From Fibrobacter sp. UWB5 (lineage in GTDB: Bacteria; Fibrobacterota; Fibrobacteria; Fibrobacterales; Fibrobacteraceae): a stretch of 64,000 bases of DNA. The DNA lies in NCBI RefSeq assembly GCF_002210295.1, contig NZ_MWQH01000004.1, positions 62,001 to 126,000 on the forward strand. The letters run 5' to 3'. Each line of letters opens with the position of its first letter. Positions within the stretch are counted from its first letter, which is position 1. The notes beneath the pieces were generated by a model that saw only the letters and a program-made list of their open reading frames with translations, searched no databases and was not told the DNA's origin. Position numbers and translations under genes: made by a program. Positions 18,601-27,953 of this stretch are shown in pieces.

Positions 18601-21600
18601 CCGACCCAGAAATCAATATCCCAGCCATTCAACGTAAAACCACGTTCTGCCAGGCTGAATCCGTACTTCGAAACAATATCACCAGATTGCAAAGTTTTGG
18701 AACTTCCCAGTTCATACGAATCAATCTCTTTAAGTGTCTGATTTTTATTATAGCCGTATGTTGCGACATTGATTTTAGCGTTACTATCAAGCAAGCCGAT
18801 TTCTACCTGCGGCAAGTAATTAGAGCTATTGTTTACATTAATCAGCTGATAGTATAACTGAATTTCTTCTCCATTTGTATTGTCTACATACGCTCTCAAC
18901 GCCCTAAGAACATCCTCGAAATTATCCATTTGTTTTACAGCTTCCGAAATACCGCTTGCAAGAACATTTTGGCAACCAGTAAAGAACTTTGCGTTCGCCG
19001 GGCATGTATACGCTTGATATAAAACCAACCGGTATTTGGTATTGTTGTAATCCAAAACAGCCATCGGAACGATATCCATACTGGACAACTGGCGGACTTT
19101 TTCCACCTTCGGCCATACAAAAGTCACGTCATCCACATAGTTGTCCATTGACACGGGTGTAGGGGGTTTGCCAGCAGCCACCTGTTCCGGATCTTGTAGA
19201 TAATAGGTCACCTTGATTTCACGGTCCGTCAAGCCTTTCGCTTTATCGTCTTTGGTAAAAGTTCGACTGAAATTATAAACACTGCCGGCACCATTGACGA
19301 CCAAAAAACGGGGATCAAATTCGTCAAAGTCAGATCTCAAGCCCGATTTCAGCATACTATTTTTTTCCGTGTAGAGGTACAAGGAGCATTGTCCTGCTAC
19401 GTAGTATTCCGGCAAATAAGGTTTTAAAGCGGCCTTGTCACCAGCCGACAACGCGTTATAATCTGCATCCGACAAACTTATCGCAAGTTTATATACAGTT
19501 TTATTTGACGAAATCACCGGCAAACTTGACGGTTCATTTTCCCAAGTTGCAGGGGCAGCATTAGACGTCTGCGTCGCATTCAGCACATACGTGAACAGGC
19601 GGGACTTCATGACATCGGCATCGACAACACCGTTATACGAATAATCACCACCTTTTGTATTCACTATAATCTTACCGGAGCCATCCTTACTCAAGACGCC
19701 AGAAACCGACAACGCCGAATCGCCTTTCAACTCATTACGGTAATTGAAGCAAATATTCAAATTTTCCGAGCACTTGTCTCTCCAATCCGATTTTTTCTTT
19801 CCCTGACCCGCGATTTGCAACGAGTCCACCGCATCAAGAATAGACATATCCATTGAGCCATAGTGAAAATTGTCCCTCACGCTAACGGTTGTTCCGGAAT
19901 TTTCACTCACAAGAGTTCCTGCGACATACCCCCTAAAGATCCTGAAAGCAAAATTATTGCCAACAATAGTTTTAGCATGCAAATCACCAATAGAGGAATT
20001 GTTGCTTACATCTATGCTACTAAACCACCCCAAACCGATTTCGGCTCCCAAGGCACCCGCTGCAACCACCCCATTGTTAGCGATGTAGATATTGCCTTCG
20101 GCATGGTTTTGCAGGATATTGATATTTCCGCCACGAGTCACCGCATTACCCACCAGGTAACCAGCACAGACCGTATTTACCGTTTCGGCCGTAGTCATAA
20201 TCAAGTTCGTTTCTTTCGCCTTGACACTGGTTTTCTTGACAAGGACATTTCCACTAGCATTGGTATTAGGACCGGGAACAAACGACACCTGTCCCAGAAC
20301 TCCGCCTGCATAAACCGCGCCAGCGGAGGTTTTCATTTCTGCCGTCACCACATTATTTTCGGCATAAATATCAACAGGAGTATCATCCTCTTCACCAGAA
20401 ACATATCCAACAAGCCCACCCATGCAGGCTTTGGAATTCAAATAATCCATTTCGCGATGCCAAGTCGCCGAAACATCAACCGTATCGTTCGACAAAGAAA
20501 TCTGGCCCCTTAACCAATGCAATTCCCCAACAAGGCCGCCAAAAAAACGCGCTTTGTTGTTGCCACCCGAATGCACCGCCGAGTTCAAAGTCACCTTCGC
20601 ATTCGCCAGCTTAAAATAGGACGCGCCCCTAAGAGAATTATTGTCAATATAAGCTCGTCCAAACAAGCCGCCCACCCAAAGGCCGCTCAAATCAGCCGAC
20701 ACACTTATTCTACCTAAGGTAAAACCGTCATCCTCTGCCGAAGGTTCGAAACGTCCCGCAACGCCACCGACATAACGATTCCCAACATATTCATAACCTG
20801 AAACACTCTTATAGACTTCTGAAATAGCATCAGGAACGTTCAGTTTCGACACCTCGATGCTGTCCATTACAGGATACCCACCGATATTTGCAATAACGCC
20901 ACCACTTGCCGACTGCAGATTTTCAAGAGAGCCAACCGTCGAGTGACTTGCAATAACATCCTTAGTTATGCCTAAAGTCACATTCTGAATCTTAATTTTA
21001 GAAAGCGCAACCGCAGGGTTATCTCTGTCACTAGACGAAGCTCCAGAATATACAGCCAAAGCCGCGGTCTGCCAACCATACACCAGCGAATTGCTCACAG
21101 TCACATTCTTAAAGCTGACATTCGCCACCCTGTAAGCCACAACCGCCGCATCGAAGTTCGTCCCTGAAGTCACCGTCGCCTTGACATAGGCCATATCGAA
21201 TGTAATATTTTGAACCTTAGAATTTTGCAGATCCCCGAAGAACGAAGCATTTATGTTTTCGGTAATATAGCAGAAATTCTTTATCGTCTTACCATTACCA
21301 TCAATCGTCGGCTGGAACGCAAGCGGTCCAAAATTCATGGGAGCAAAAGTAGCGTCTCTACAAGTGATAACATCGCCTGTTTTTTGGTATCCACCAAAAT
21401 CGATATTAGAATTAAAACGAATTACAAACCCGCTATAATCAGTCTTTGCAGAAGGATTTTTGGAAATATCCAATTTCGATTCAATCTCAGTCTGAAAAGC
21501 CTGTAAAAAACTTCCCCATGTCGTGTAGGTATTTGCAGTCGGCTTTGACGATTGAAGCTGTTCAATATCGCAAGTATAGACATCATCAGTAGACTTAGAA

Positions 21601-21692
21601 CAACTAAACTTAAGCGGACGCGTTAAATCTGCAAAAGACTCCCCTACCAAAAGCAGGGTGCAAATCAAAAAAAGCTTCGCTATTTTTCCCAT
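15618..21692 (-). CDS. giant secreted protein with GLUG-like repeats and C-terminal sorting-like domain
   Basis: 2024 aa from the ATG at 21692, with GGAGG five bases upstream; the adjacent ATG at 21695 is nearly equivalent. Signal peptide MGKIAKLFLICTLLLVGES. Residues about 100-650 resemble a right-handed beta-helix with repeated GG-hydrophobic-hydrophobic-G motifs (GGLFGRAYI, GGLVGELHW, GGLVGYVSG, GGVLGQVSF). The middle holds beta-rich repeats with YNVNFDIN-type starts. From about residue 1690 the protein matches its neighbour at 21837: WRMFSLSDVD, GWNMVANPYGW, EPPAGMGD, LKFEGVKALN and a closing GLYLLRVTLGG with RKVAVH. Probably a surface adhesin delivered by a type IX-like route; no catalytic site recognised. 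The N-terminal half is visibly more AT-rich than the C-terminal part. Confidence 0.82.
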   Translation of the reverse strand: MGKIAKLFLICTLLLVGESFADLTRPLKFSCSKSTDDVYTCDIEQLQSSKPTANTYTTWGSFLQAFQTEIESKLDISKNPSAKTDYSGFVIRFNSNIDFGGYQKTGDVITCRDATFAPMNFGPLAFQPTIDGNGKTIKNFCYITENINASFFGDLQNSKVQNITFDMAYVKATVTSGTNFDAAVVAYRVANVSFKNVTVSNSLVYGWQTAALAVYSGASSSDRDNPAVALSKIKIQNVTLGITKDVIASHSTVGSLENLQSASGGVIANIGGYPVMDSIEVSKLNVPDAISEVYKSVSGYEYVGNRYVGGVAGRFEPSAEDDGFTLGRISVSADLSGLWVGGLFGRAYIDNNSLRGASYFKLANAKVTLNSAVHSGGNNKARFFGGLVGELHWLRGQISLSNDTVDVSATWHREMDYLNSKACMGGLVGYVSGEEDDTPVDIYAENNVVTAEMKTSAGAVYAGGVLGQVSFVPGPNTNASGNVLVKKTSVKAKETNLIMTTAETVNTVCAGYLVGNAVTRGGNINILQNHAEGNIYIANNGVVAAGALGAEIGLGWFSSIDVSNNSSIGDLHAKTIVGNNFAFRIFRGYVAGTLVSENSGTTVSVRDNFHYGSMDMSILDAVDSLQIAGQGKKKSDWRDKCSENLNICFNYRNELKGDSALSVSGVLSKDGSGKIIVNTKGGDYSYNGVVDADVMKSRLFTYVLNATQTSNAAPATWENEPSSLPVISSNKTVYKLAISLSDADYNALSAGDKAALKPYLPEYYVAGQCSLYLYTEKNSMLKSGLRSDFDEFDPRFLVVNGAGSVYNFSRTFTKDDKAKGLTDREIKVTYYLQDPEQVAAGKPPTPVSMDNYVDDVTFVWPKVEKVRQLSSMDIVPMAVLDYNNTKYRLVLYQAYTCPANAKFFTGCQNVLASGISEAVKQMDNFEDVLRALRAYVDNTNGEEIQLYYQLINVNNSSNYLPQVEIGLLDSNAKINVATYGYNKNQTLKEIDSYELGSSKTLQSGDIVSKYGFSLAERGFTLNGWDIDFWVGLYEISTDVIKECYNEGSQTAKCSEANKYRDDTKNYFHSEYEIETQVNGTVTSGTFRLMKWSTVLGADKKLNLDSLVQALSIVVPQKAPDASMFLGVKPLLTVKQYNVNFDINAGDANVFLTDKFVIEKTKTYSRENDETAKLPEGVLSTSACFTGWIENADNPVLTPSLKMDGTLLEVANPKDAGAFDLYGAWDAGCTVEKAEVLLKVVDKTGAEGKYGTVTLNQSYWKLGKDSVILKHEFKNGKLEIPVSADSMTLYVTPVRTNKDYDLAKLTLKKADGTELPIPLNPRDTSFKIAPAAGVTDTLYAMFGGFIDVDVKVNRDDVIYGYKSDKKTLHVVERGTTYLPKWVYTPAECVLGWSVSPDGVDYDRDSIASDDLTAKVTSEKAVYAVWGDADACVANADYRRLKLETEHGTVKIVEIDTGDGSEKMHAFADDSTMLLPQDYASSWVVRAAPQKGYRLDSIVIDGRIKLADGDELADSIQGYLPMRAYFSPVPKQVVSPKGTVTLSERKQPVLSGNAMRLNLEWHVKPGYVAELNATLFDALGMTVKQYTNSVADTSSYNWDVYPLLPGKYMAHAVLKNGTDSTLINTDWFWVSAEIAVAPNTWRMFSLSDVDQSAIVWNDNMAFYYWDESAEYGVIWKYQKYNGGVVNPQQGVWYNSLEGRPLVLRMDAVTGSNVAQGAHEIVWEVESGWNMVANPYGWRIVLPPNTLEMCKWSADAGFLPVDTLEPYEAVWLRSDTKTMISFPVKPSFGGAVNAGGLQKAALAKATRKSWTLQAVLEDTKGHSDSWNVLGVGEANERLEPPAGMGDFVNLSVVEGKKALLKSIKSAEDDRYEWKLALSATTDRVGYLKFEGVKALNEKGLRVYVTIDGKTTEMGAGDSLRVLLKAAGSTATVQVTSSEVRTVASKLENLRFERVSGTLRVGFDVSSDLAGAGYRVQLVDFKGRVAATYSAKSTAGHNTLALTAPKPGLYLLRVTLGGHHAVRKVAVH

Positions 21693-21772
21693 CATAGCCT
21701 CCAACAACGTTTATCCCAAACGCTACAAGTCAATAATAATTTTTTATGCAATAAAAAAGTAAGAACGAGTGC

Positions 21773-21797
21773 AAAAAAGGCGGGCCCCAGGCCCGCC
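21773..21797 (-). terminator. strong terminator after the 1647-aa surface protein gene
   Basis: Perfect 8-bp GC stem GGCGGGCC / GGCCCGCC with a 3-nt loop; six T residues follow on the minus strand. Confidence 0.85.
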
Positions 21798-21836
21798 TTT
21801 TGACAAGTGTCACATTTTTGCTTAAAATTCTGTGCG

Positions 21837-24800
21837 CTATTTCACAAGCACCTTGCCCGAGAGCTGTTGGCTGCCGACCTTGATTCTCACAAAGTACACG
21901 CCAGACTTCGGAGCATTCAGGCTAAACTGGTTCGTACCGGCGGTCGCCTTGAACTGGCCCGCAGCCACCTTCTTGCCATCGATTCCGACCACAGCGTAGC
22001 TTGCGCGTGCCCCGGCCAAAGCTTCGGGAGCCGTAAAGCCAAGCTGCAGCGTGCCACCCGCAAGGGTCGAGCCAAAGCCGCTGATCTTGGAAGATGCCAC
22101 CACCGCATTGCTTGCAGCCACGCGGACTTCGACCTGCTTGGCGGACTTGGCGAGCGCCACATTCAGGGCCTTTTCGCTCGTAACTTCCGTCGTCACGCCA
22201 TCTGCGGTCACAAACAGCTTGAGTCCCTGGCTGTTCAATTCCTTGACGCCTTCGAACTTGAGCTTGCCATCGCGGGCAGAGTTTGCGCTCACGTCCAGAA
22301 TCCAGCTGTATTCGCTTGCGACAGCCTTGATGCTCTTGGCAAGCTTGGCACCCTTTTCGCTATTGCGGATTGCAAGCGACACGCGGTTACCCATGCCTGC
22401 AGGCGGTTCATCGAGCGATTCTTCGGCGCCGGCACCAATCACGTTCCAGGAATCCTGCTTACCGTAATCGTCGGCCAAAGAAACCGTCAAGCTCCAGGCG
22501 CCCTTGATACCAGCGGCATCCTTATGCATCGCTTTCTTCGTTTCGACATCGGAGGGCACCGCGCTAAGCTTGAATTCCGGAGCGGCAGGCATGCGCCAGG
22601 TGGTAGACTTGGTCACCTTCGCCCACACGGCTTCGTACGGGCCGACCACCTGAGGATTCGGGTCGTAACCGCCCTTCGTGGGGTCCCAGCGCCAGAAGGT
22701 CACCTTGGCACCGTTATCGGAAGAACCCTTCGTGAGGTTCACATTCCAGCCGTACGGGTTAGCCACCAGGTTCCAACCGCTGTACAGGCTATCGAGTTCC
22801 CACACGATTTCAGAATCCTTGGAGCCGGTAGATTCGCGGATCACCAACGGATTGCCAACGGTCGTACCGTACCAGAAGCCGCGAGTGGCATCGGTATTTT
22901 CGCCGTTAAAGGCGCGGTACTGCCAGTAATCGCCCACCGGGTTCCTTTCGTCCCACCAGTAGAACGAGGCGTCGTCGGCATTTACCTTCTTCTTGTCGAA
23001 GGCGGACAGCGAAACCATCTGCCAGCTACCCGGAGCAGCCGTAATCTGAGAGGCGACTTCAAAACGTCCGCTATATTCGGCCTGTCTTACCTTGTCACCC
23101 ACCGTCAAGGTCACTTTGAACTTGCCAATCGGAGCAGGGGTCATTTCCCATTCACCGCCACCAACAACAGAGTTCGGAATATCCGTCTCCAGAATGACGC
23201 CGTTCTCACCCGTCACCACGATGTGGGCGACCGCAGTTTCATCGACGTTTTCGGTACCGAAGGTCAAGAGGATTGCATTGCCGGACTGTTCAATCGTCGG
23301 CTTCACAATCTTGATTTCGCCCGTATAGCTAGAGCTAGAGACCACCGGAGTGCTGCTGGAAACTTCGACAGAGCTAGACGATTCAGGCACAACAGAGCTC
23401 GAAGATTCTTCGACGCTGCTGGAGCTTTCGGGCACGCTCGAGCTAGACACTTCGACAGAACTCGAGGATTCCGGCTCGCTGCTGGAACTTTCGACAACCG
23501 AGCTCGAAGATTCTTGAATCTTTTCGTAGGTCGCCATCACATCCAGATTCTTGACAATCTTGTCGAACTTGCGGTCCCAACCGGTAAAGGTATAGCCTTC
23601 GCGCGTCGGTTCTGCAGGCGCCACGGCCGCAGCGCCGTATTCCACCATCTGAACGTCACCAATCTGGGATTCATCGTAATCCAAGAAGGTTACCATGTAC
23701 TGCACCTTGATCGAATCGTAAACAGCCTTGTAGACGGCATCGCCCTTGACTCTGGTCACTTCAGGATCCCAGCCCACAAAGGTGTATACGTATTCAGCCG
23801 TAGCTGCGCGCGGTTTTTCCGGAATCGGAGACAACACAACCGCACCGTATTCAATGGAATCGCTTGCAACGAGCCCACCATCGAAATCCTTAAACACAAT
23901 CCAGTACTTTTTCGGTTTGTACTCCGCCTTGATATTCAAGTTGTCCTTGACCTGCGTGTAAGACAAGTCACTCCAGCGAGCAAACTCATAGCCTTCGCGG
24001 GCCGGAGCCGTCGGAGCTTGAGCCGATTCCATATACTTCACACTCTGATCTTTACCAATCTGCGAACCGTCATAGCTAAAGAACTTGACCGTGTACACGT
24101 TAACGTCATACTGAGCTTCTACAGTCAGGTCACCCTGAATATTATGGAAATCCCTATCCCATTCGCCATTAAAGGTATGACCCTCGACCGGGTGATCTAG
24201 CACATCTTCTAAGGTCGGTTCGGGGGAATCTTCGCCAGCCTTCACCTGATATTGCTTAATAATATCCTGCTTATTCTTAGTCACAAAAGTGACCATGTAA
24301 TAAACGGTTTCCGATTCAGGCTTAACGGGGTCATACAGGTCCTTAACCGCAAAGATCGGGAGGTCGCTGTTGCTGCCCTTCAAATAGCTCCACGCATAAT
24401 CCGCTTCTTTGCTATAGGCGCTGTTCAAGAACCCAGCAAATTGGGAATTCTTTACAGACTTCTTCGTTCCGTTATGGTCGCCCGAAAGAGCATCCGTTTC
24501 TCCATTGCGGACCACATAGTGAATGTCGGCATCTGTAGCCCAATCCGTTGTTCCGGAATAACCCAGCTGGCCAAACGGAACCATAATGTTGGTATTGTCA
24601 ATTTCGTCGTAATGGTACACCGACTTTACGCTGTAACCCTTGCTCGCCACCATCTTACCGAACAGGTAGCCCACCTTCTTTTGGTAGTCCGTATCGGCAT
24701 CGCTATGGGTTGCGGTCACCGAGATTTCGCCAATACTAAAGGCATTGCGCAATTCCACTTCGACTTCGTTTGCGTTGGCGGCGCCCACAAGGCCACCGAC

Positions 24801-26780
24801 CAAGAGCGCATTGCCGGAATGCTTGCCGCCCACCGTAATTTCGCCCGAAACGCCGACCCTGTTCATGAGGGTGATTTCGTTACAGACGCCGCACAAGCCG
24901 CCCACGTTGGTTTCTTGCCTGTTCGTGGTAGTGACTGCAGCACCTTCTTTCGCCTTGTAAGAAATCAGGTTTTCGTTGCGGGCAATCACGTTCTCGAACT
25001 TCACCGTCTTGCCGCCTTCGACCTTGGTAAAGCCGCCAAGAATGCCACCCACGAACACATTGTTCAAACTGTCTTCAACCACAATGGATCCATCGTAATA
25101 CACGCTAGAAATTGTCGCGGGCTTATCGGCAACAGCGACACTTGCAAAGCCGATTACGCCTCCCACGAACACGCTGTCACGAGCCGGGGCACCATTATCT
25201 TCTTTTTCACCATCCACAGCTGTTTTGACCTTCGAGGTAATCTTGACAGAAGACGTATCGTTCACAATGCCCATGTCCTTTGCCTGGGCCAAGCAAGCGG
25301 ACCCCACGATACCGCCCAAGTAGGCGTCACTATGCAAACCGTCAACCGCAGCTGCCGAAGCCGAAAGCGAAATGGAGCCTTCGGTTCTGGAATTCTTGAC
25401 GCTCAAGAAGTCGGTATCCGCAGTGCTTCCGCTCGTGCAAGAGGCGCCATAACCGACAATGCCGCCGGCAAAGTACTGGTACTTGCCCGCCACCTGCAAT
25501 ACATCGGTCAAGTCAATGTCGGCGTAGCCATCCACAACCTGGAAAGACGTGTTCGTTTCTGTAGAATCAAAGCCCACAAGGCCGCCCACCGCGATTACAT
25601 CAGTAGAAGAAGCATCGTAGATTTTACCGCTAAACTTGCTATTACTGAGAACGAATTTTCCGGTATTGGCGCTTGCACCGAACGCGTTCGACTTGAACAC
25701 CGTCACTACGCCGAAAATGCCACCCATAGACGAGCCGCCCGAAATGCGGGACGGCAACACTTCGCTTTGCGCGCCGACCGTTTTAACGACCTGCAAGTTT
25801 TCATTGGTATTGCCAATCGTCTTGACAAAGCCCGCAATACCGCCCAAAGCGGACTTGTGGCCAACAGCCTCGTCGCGAACGTCAACCCAAATAGAATCGT
25901 TTATAAAAGTATTGTCGCCTTCGCTCGTGTCGCGAACGACAAAACCAACCAAACCGCCCAAGAATGCGTTATAACCAGTCTCACGCTTTAATTCGGCAGA
26001 ACCGGCATAGCCTTCGGTAATGGCGACCGTATTAGAGACAGCAACGCCATCGCCTACGACATTCGAAAGAGTCGAATTGCGGACATAACCCGCAAGGCCA
26101 CCTGCAACGGGCCCTTGGATTACGGCATTCGTAATACCGATGCTGTCGATCAGCGAATAGGTCACCACGCCCGCGATGGCACCCACAGGGTGGTAAGCAT
26201 CACCCTTGGTGCTTTCGCCACTGACAATAATGCGTACGCCATCGAACTTGATGTTTTTGACAGTCGAGCGGTTAACGATTTTGAACAAGCCCACAGGTTC
26301 TTTCGCATCGGATGCTACATAGCAAAGATTTTTAATGTACTTGCCATTTCCGTTTAACATGGTGCTGTCAATAGCCGGGAACGGCACATGGTTTACGTCA
26401 CACTTGCCCTCTTCAGTCGTGGCGGAATATTCACCCAAGTCGATATTGGTAGCGAGTTCAAGGGTCACGCCTTTGTACGTAACCGACTTGATCCAGTTTG
26501 TTTCAAGCATTTTGGCTAGGTTTTCGGGAGTAGCGGTAACACTGGCTACACAGCCATTGGTGGGAGTCCCCCACATACCCATGCCAGGCATCGCTACAGG
26601 CTTACAATCTTTGGCTTCTTGGCTAAGCACCAATATGGTGGTAGCATTCATGCCGTAACCATTAACCTGCGATTTCAGGTTAAAATAAGAGGTTGCCGCC
26701 ACTTCGTCACCGGGTGCAGCAAAACCCATGCCGGTCCACGCCAGCATGGCAAACAAAAACAAACCGATTTTTGCTTTCAT
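21837..26780 (-). CDS. giant secreted protein with GLUG-like repeats, InlB-type B repeats and Ser-rich linker
   Basis: 1647 aa. Signal peptide MKAKIGLFLFAMLAWTGMGF ending near AAPGD. Residues about 180-700 carry a dozen GG-x-x-G motifs (GGLAGYVRN, GGLVGFVVR, GGIAGFVKT, GGIVGYGAS, GGVIGFASV and others), the pattern of GLUG or beta-helix surface repeats. Four InlB/Flg_new-type B repeats follow (about residues 830-1090), each with VxFxxxD and REGYxFxxW-like cores. Then comes a linker of SSSS blocks and a C-terminal module shared with the gene at 15618: WQMVSLSAFD, GWNLVANPYGWN, DEPPAGMGN, LKFEGVKELN, ending GVYFVRIKVG with KVLVK. Predicted cell-surface adhesin. Separated from its paralogue by a strong terminator, so each is its own unit. 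Confidence 0.85.
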   Translation of the reverse strand: MKAKIGLFLFAMLAWTGMGFAAPGDEVAATSYFNLKSQVNGYGMNATTILVLSQEAKDCKPVAMPGMGMWGTPTNGCVASVTATPENLAKMLETNWIKSVTYKGVTLELATNIDLGEYSATTEEGKCDVNHVPFPAIDSTMLNGNGKYIKNLCYVASDAKEPVGLFKIVNRSTVKNIKFDGVRIIVSGESTKGDAYHPVGAIAGVVTYSLIDSIGITNAVIQGPVAGGLAGYVRNSTLSNVVGDGVAVSNTVAITEGYAGSAELKRETGYNAFLGGLVGFVVRDTSEGDNTFINDSIWVDVRDEAVGHKSALGGIAGFVKTIGNTNENLQVVKTVGAQSEVLPSRISGGSSMGGIFGVVTVFKSNAFGASANTGKFVLSNSKFSGKIYDASSTDVIAVGGLVGFDSTETNTSFQVVDGYADIDLTDVLQVAGKYQYFAGGIVGYGASCTSGSTADTDFLSVKNSRTEGSISLSASAAAVDGLHSDAYLGGIVGSACLAQAKDMGIVNDTSSVKITSKVKTAVDGEKEDNGAPARDSVFVGGVIGFASVAVADKPATISSVYYDGSIVVEDSLNNVFVGGILGGFTKVEGGKTVKFENVIARNENLISYKAKEGAAVTTTNRQETNVGGLCGVCNEITLMNRVGVSGEITVGGKHSGNALLVGGLVGAANANEVEVELRNAFSIGEISVTATHSDADTDYQKKVGYLFGKMVASKGYSVKSVYHYDEIDNTNIMVPFGQLGYSGTTDWATDADIHYVVRNGETDALSGDHNGTKKSVKNSQFAGFLNSAYSKEADYAWSYLKGSNSDLPIFAVKDLYDPVKPESETVYYMVTFVTKNKQDIIKQYQVKAGEDSPEPTLEDVLDHPVEGHTFNGEWDRDFHNIQGDLTVEAQYDVNVYTVKFFSYDGSQIGKDQSVKYMESAQAPTAPAREGYEFARWSDLSYTQVKDNLNIKAEYKPKKYWIVFKDFDGGLVASDSIEYGAVVLSPIPEKPRAATAEYVYTFVGWDPEVTRVKGDAVYKAVYDSIKVQYMVTFLDYDESQIGDVQMVEYGAAAVAPAEPTREGYTFTGWDRKFDKIVKNLDVMATYEKIQESSSSVVESSSSEPESSSSVEVSSSSVPESSSSVEESSSSVVPESSSSVEVSSSTPVVSSSSYTGEIKIVKPTIEQSGNAILLTFGTENVDETAVAHIVVTGENGVILETDIPNSVVGGGEWEMTPAPIGKFKVTLTVGDKVRQAEYSGRFEVASQITAAPGSWQMVSLSAFDKKKVNADDASFYWWDERNPVGDYWQYRAFNGENTDATRGFWYGTTVGNPLVIRESTGSKDSEIVWELDSLYSGWNLVANPYGWNVNLTKGSSDNGAKVTFWRWDPTKGGYDPNPQVVGPYEAVWAKVTKSTTWRMPAAPEFKLSAVPSDVETKKAMHKDAAGIKGAWSLTVSLADDYGKQDSWNVIGAGAEESLDEPPAGMGNRVSLAIRNSEKGAKLAKSIKAVASEYSWILDVSANSARDGKLKFEGVKELNSQGLKLFVTADGVTTEVTSEKALNVALAKSAKQVEVRVAASNAVVASSKISGFGSTLAGGTLQLGFTAPEALAGARASYAVVGIDGKKVAAGQFKATAGTNQFSLNAPKSGVYFVRIKVGSQQLSGKVLVK
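23325..23513 (-). repeat. SSSS-block linker repeat
   Basis: Eight or nine units of SSSS joined by VPE, VE, EPE or VV, between the B repeats and the C-terminal module of the 1647-aa protein. More acidic than the linker of the metalloprotease. Confidence 0.85.
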
Positions 26781-26840
26781 AAAACCCTCAACTATCTTCT
26801 TCTATATGTAAAAATACCTTAAAAATCCCCAAAAAGATAG

Positions 26841-26852
26841 GGGGGTACCCCC
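26841..26852. promoter_or_regulatory. 12-bp perfect palindrome GGGGGTACCCCC
   Basis: Lies 61 bases upstream of the start of the 1647-aa protein gene, in the divergent region shared with the outer-membrane protein gene. Could be an operator; a hairpin in the 5' untranslated region is the alternative. Confidence 0.4.
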
Positions 26853-26914
26853 AAAAACCTAGTGTCTGTGACATGGAACAAACCGGGCTTAGGCAATCAA
26901 ATCCCGCAAAAAGT

Positions 26915-26928
26915 GTGATTTAAATCAA
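26915..26928. promoter_or_regulatory. FNR/CRP-like palindromic site
   Basis: GTGAT-TTAA-ATCAA differs by one base from the FNR consensus TTGAT-N4-ATCAA, with TGATTTAAATCA as a perfect 12-bp palindrome. It lies between two divergent surface-protein genes. No regulator gene is visible in this window, so the assignment is only by resemblance. Confidence 0.4.
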
Positions 26929-26999
26929 CTTATTGACAGTCAACGACTTACAAATATCGATTTATCCATAAAAAATTTGACTTTTCACCGTTTACCCTC

Positions 27000-27027
27000 T
27001 TGCGAATAGGCGAAACAATGTTATATT
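27000..27027 (+). promoter_or_regulatory. candidate promoter of the first tandem OMP gene
   Basis: TTGCGA, 16 nt, TATATT; then AAGGAG seven bases before the ATG at 27062. Confidence 0.5.
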
Positions 27028-27061
27028 TAGATTACAAACAATTATATAAGGAGACACTCAA

Positions 27062-27835
27062 ATGTTCAAGAAGATCGCACTCGTCGCAGCCATGGCTGCA
27101 AGCGCATCCTTTGCAACCTACACCTTCTTCCCGGTTGGCGACGCCAACAAGGGTGAAGTTGAAATCAGCGACATCTACTCTTGGCACGATCACTGGTCCA
27201 TGAACCACATCAACCTGAGCGCCAAGTACAATGTCATCCAGAACTTGGAAATTTCTCTCCAGAACATCGGTTACCAGCTTTGGAACGAAGATGACCGTTG
27301 CGACGACGACAAGCTTGTCGGCTGCCCGGATAACGACGGTATCTACGCCATGACCCTCGGTGCCCGTTACCAGTTCATGCCGATCTTGATCGGTGCCTTG
27401 GACATTCATCTTCCGTTGACCTCCGAAGACGTCACCGGTAAGTACGACCCGTTCGGTCTGTATGCCGCCATCCAGTTCACCACCGAAATCGTTTCGAACT
27501 TGTGGATTGGCTCTGAACTCGGTTTTGACTGGGAATTCGAAGACGAAAAGTACGAAGAAGGCCTCACCATGACTATCCAGGCTGAATTGGACTACACCAT
27601 CGCTTCCATCGGTCTTACTCCGTGGATTGGCCTCGAATTCGACAAGCAGCTTTCCAAGGACAAGTCTGACGGCCATGACGTTGACGGCACTGACGAAAGC
27701 CAGCTCACCTTCTGGGTCGGCGCTCAGTACGACATCAACCAGATGTTCGCTGTCAAGGCCAACTTCGCCATCTCTAACGGCGACCTCTATGGCGACAACA
27801 ACACCCTCAAGGGCGCTCTCCTCATCCGCTTCTAA
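27062..27835 (+). CDS. outer-membrane beta-barrel protein, tandem copy 1
   Basis: 257 aa. Signal peptide MFKKIALVAAMAASASFA, then alternating hydrophobic strands and acidic turns, ending in the aromatic-terminated strand KGALLIRF that fits a barrel closing signal. Typical segments are NLEISLQNIGYQLW and LGARYQFMPI. It is paralogous to the next gene (shared MFKKIAL start, WNxD/WxHDW segments, NLEISLQ and GARYQF). Excellent AAGGAG upstream and an independent strong terminator downstream suggest high expression. Function unknown; porin-like role is a guess. Confidence 0.82.
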   Translation: MFKKIALVAAMAASASFATYTFFPVGDANKGEVEISDIYSWHDHWSMNHINLSAKYNVIQNLEISLQNIGYQLWNEDDRCDDDKLVGCPDNDGIYAMTLGARYQFMPILIGALDIHLPLTSEDVTGKYDPFGLYAAIQFTTEIVSNLWIGSELGFDWEFEDEKYEEGLTMTIQAELDYTIASIGLTPWIGLEFDKQLSKDKSDGHDVDGTDESQLTFWVGAQYDINQMFAVKANFAISNGDLYGDNNTLKGALLIRF

Positions 27836-27859
27836 TCGGTTGTAAACTGCTATTTACTG

Positions 27860-27891
27860 CCCCGGACTTTTGTCCGGGGTATCTTTTTTTT
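27860..27891 (+). terminator. strong terminator after OMP copy 1
   Basis: Perfect 8-bp stem CCCCGGAC / GTCCGGGG, loop TTTT, then a T-run of nine. Confidence 0.92.
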
Positions 27892-27953
27892 ACACCCCCA
27901 ACCAAGGTTCTTTTACTAAATTGTAATTCAAAACTTTTTCCAAGGAGTCTGGA

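Noticed and set aside
21807-24200. 797-codon open frame opposite the 1647-aa surface protein
   Set aside because: Shadow of the repeats on the other strand; Arg/His-rich, no signal or domain.
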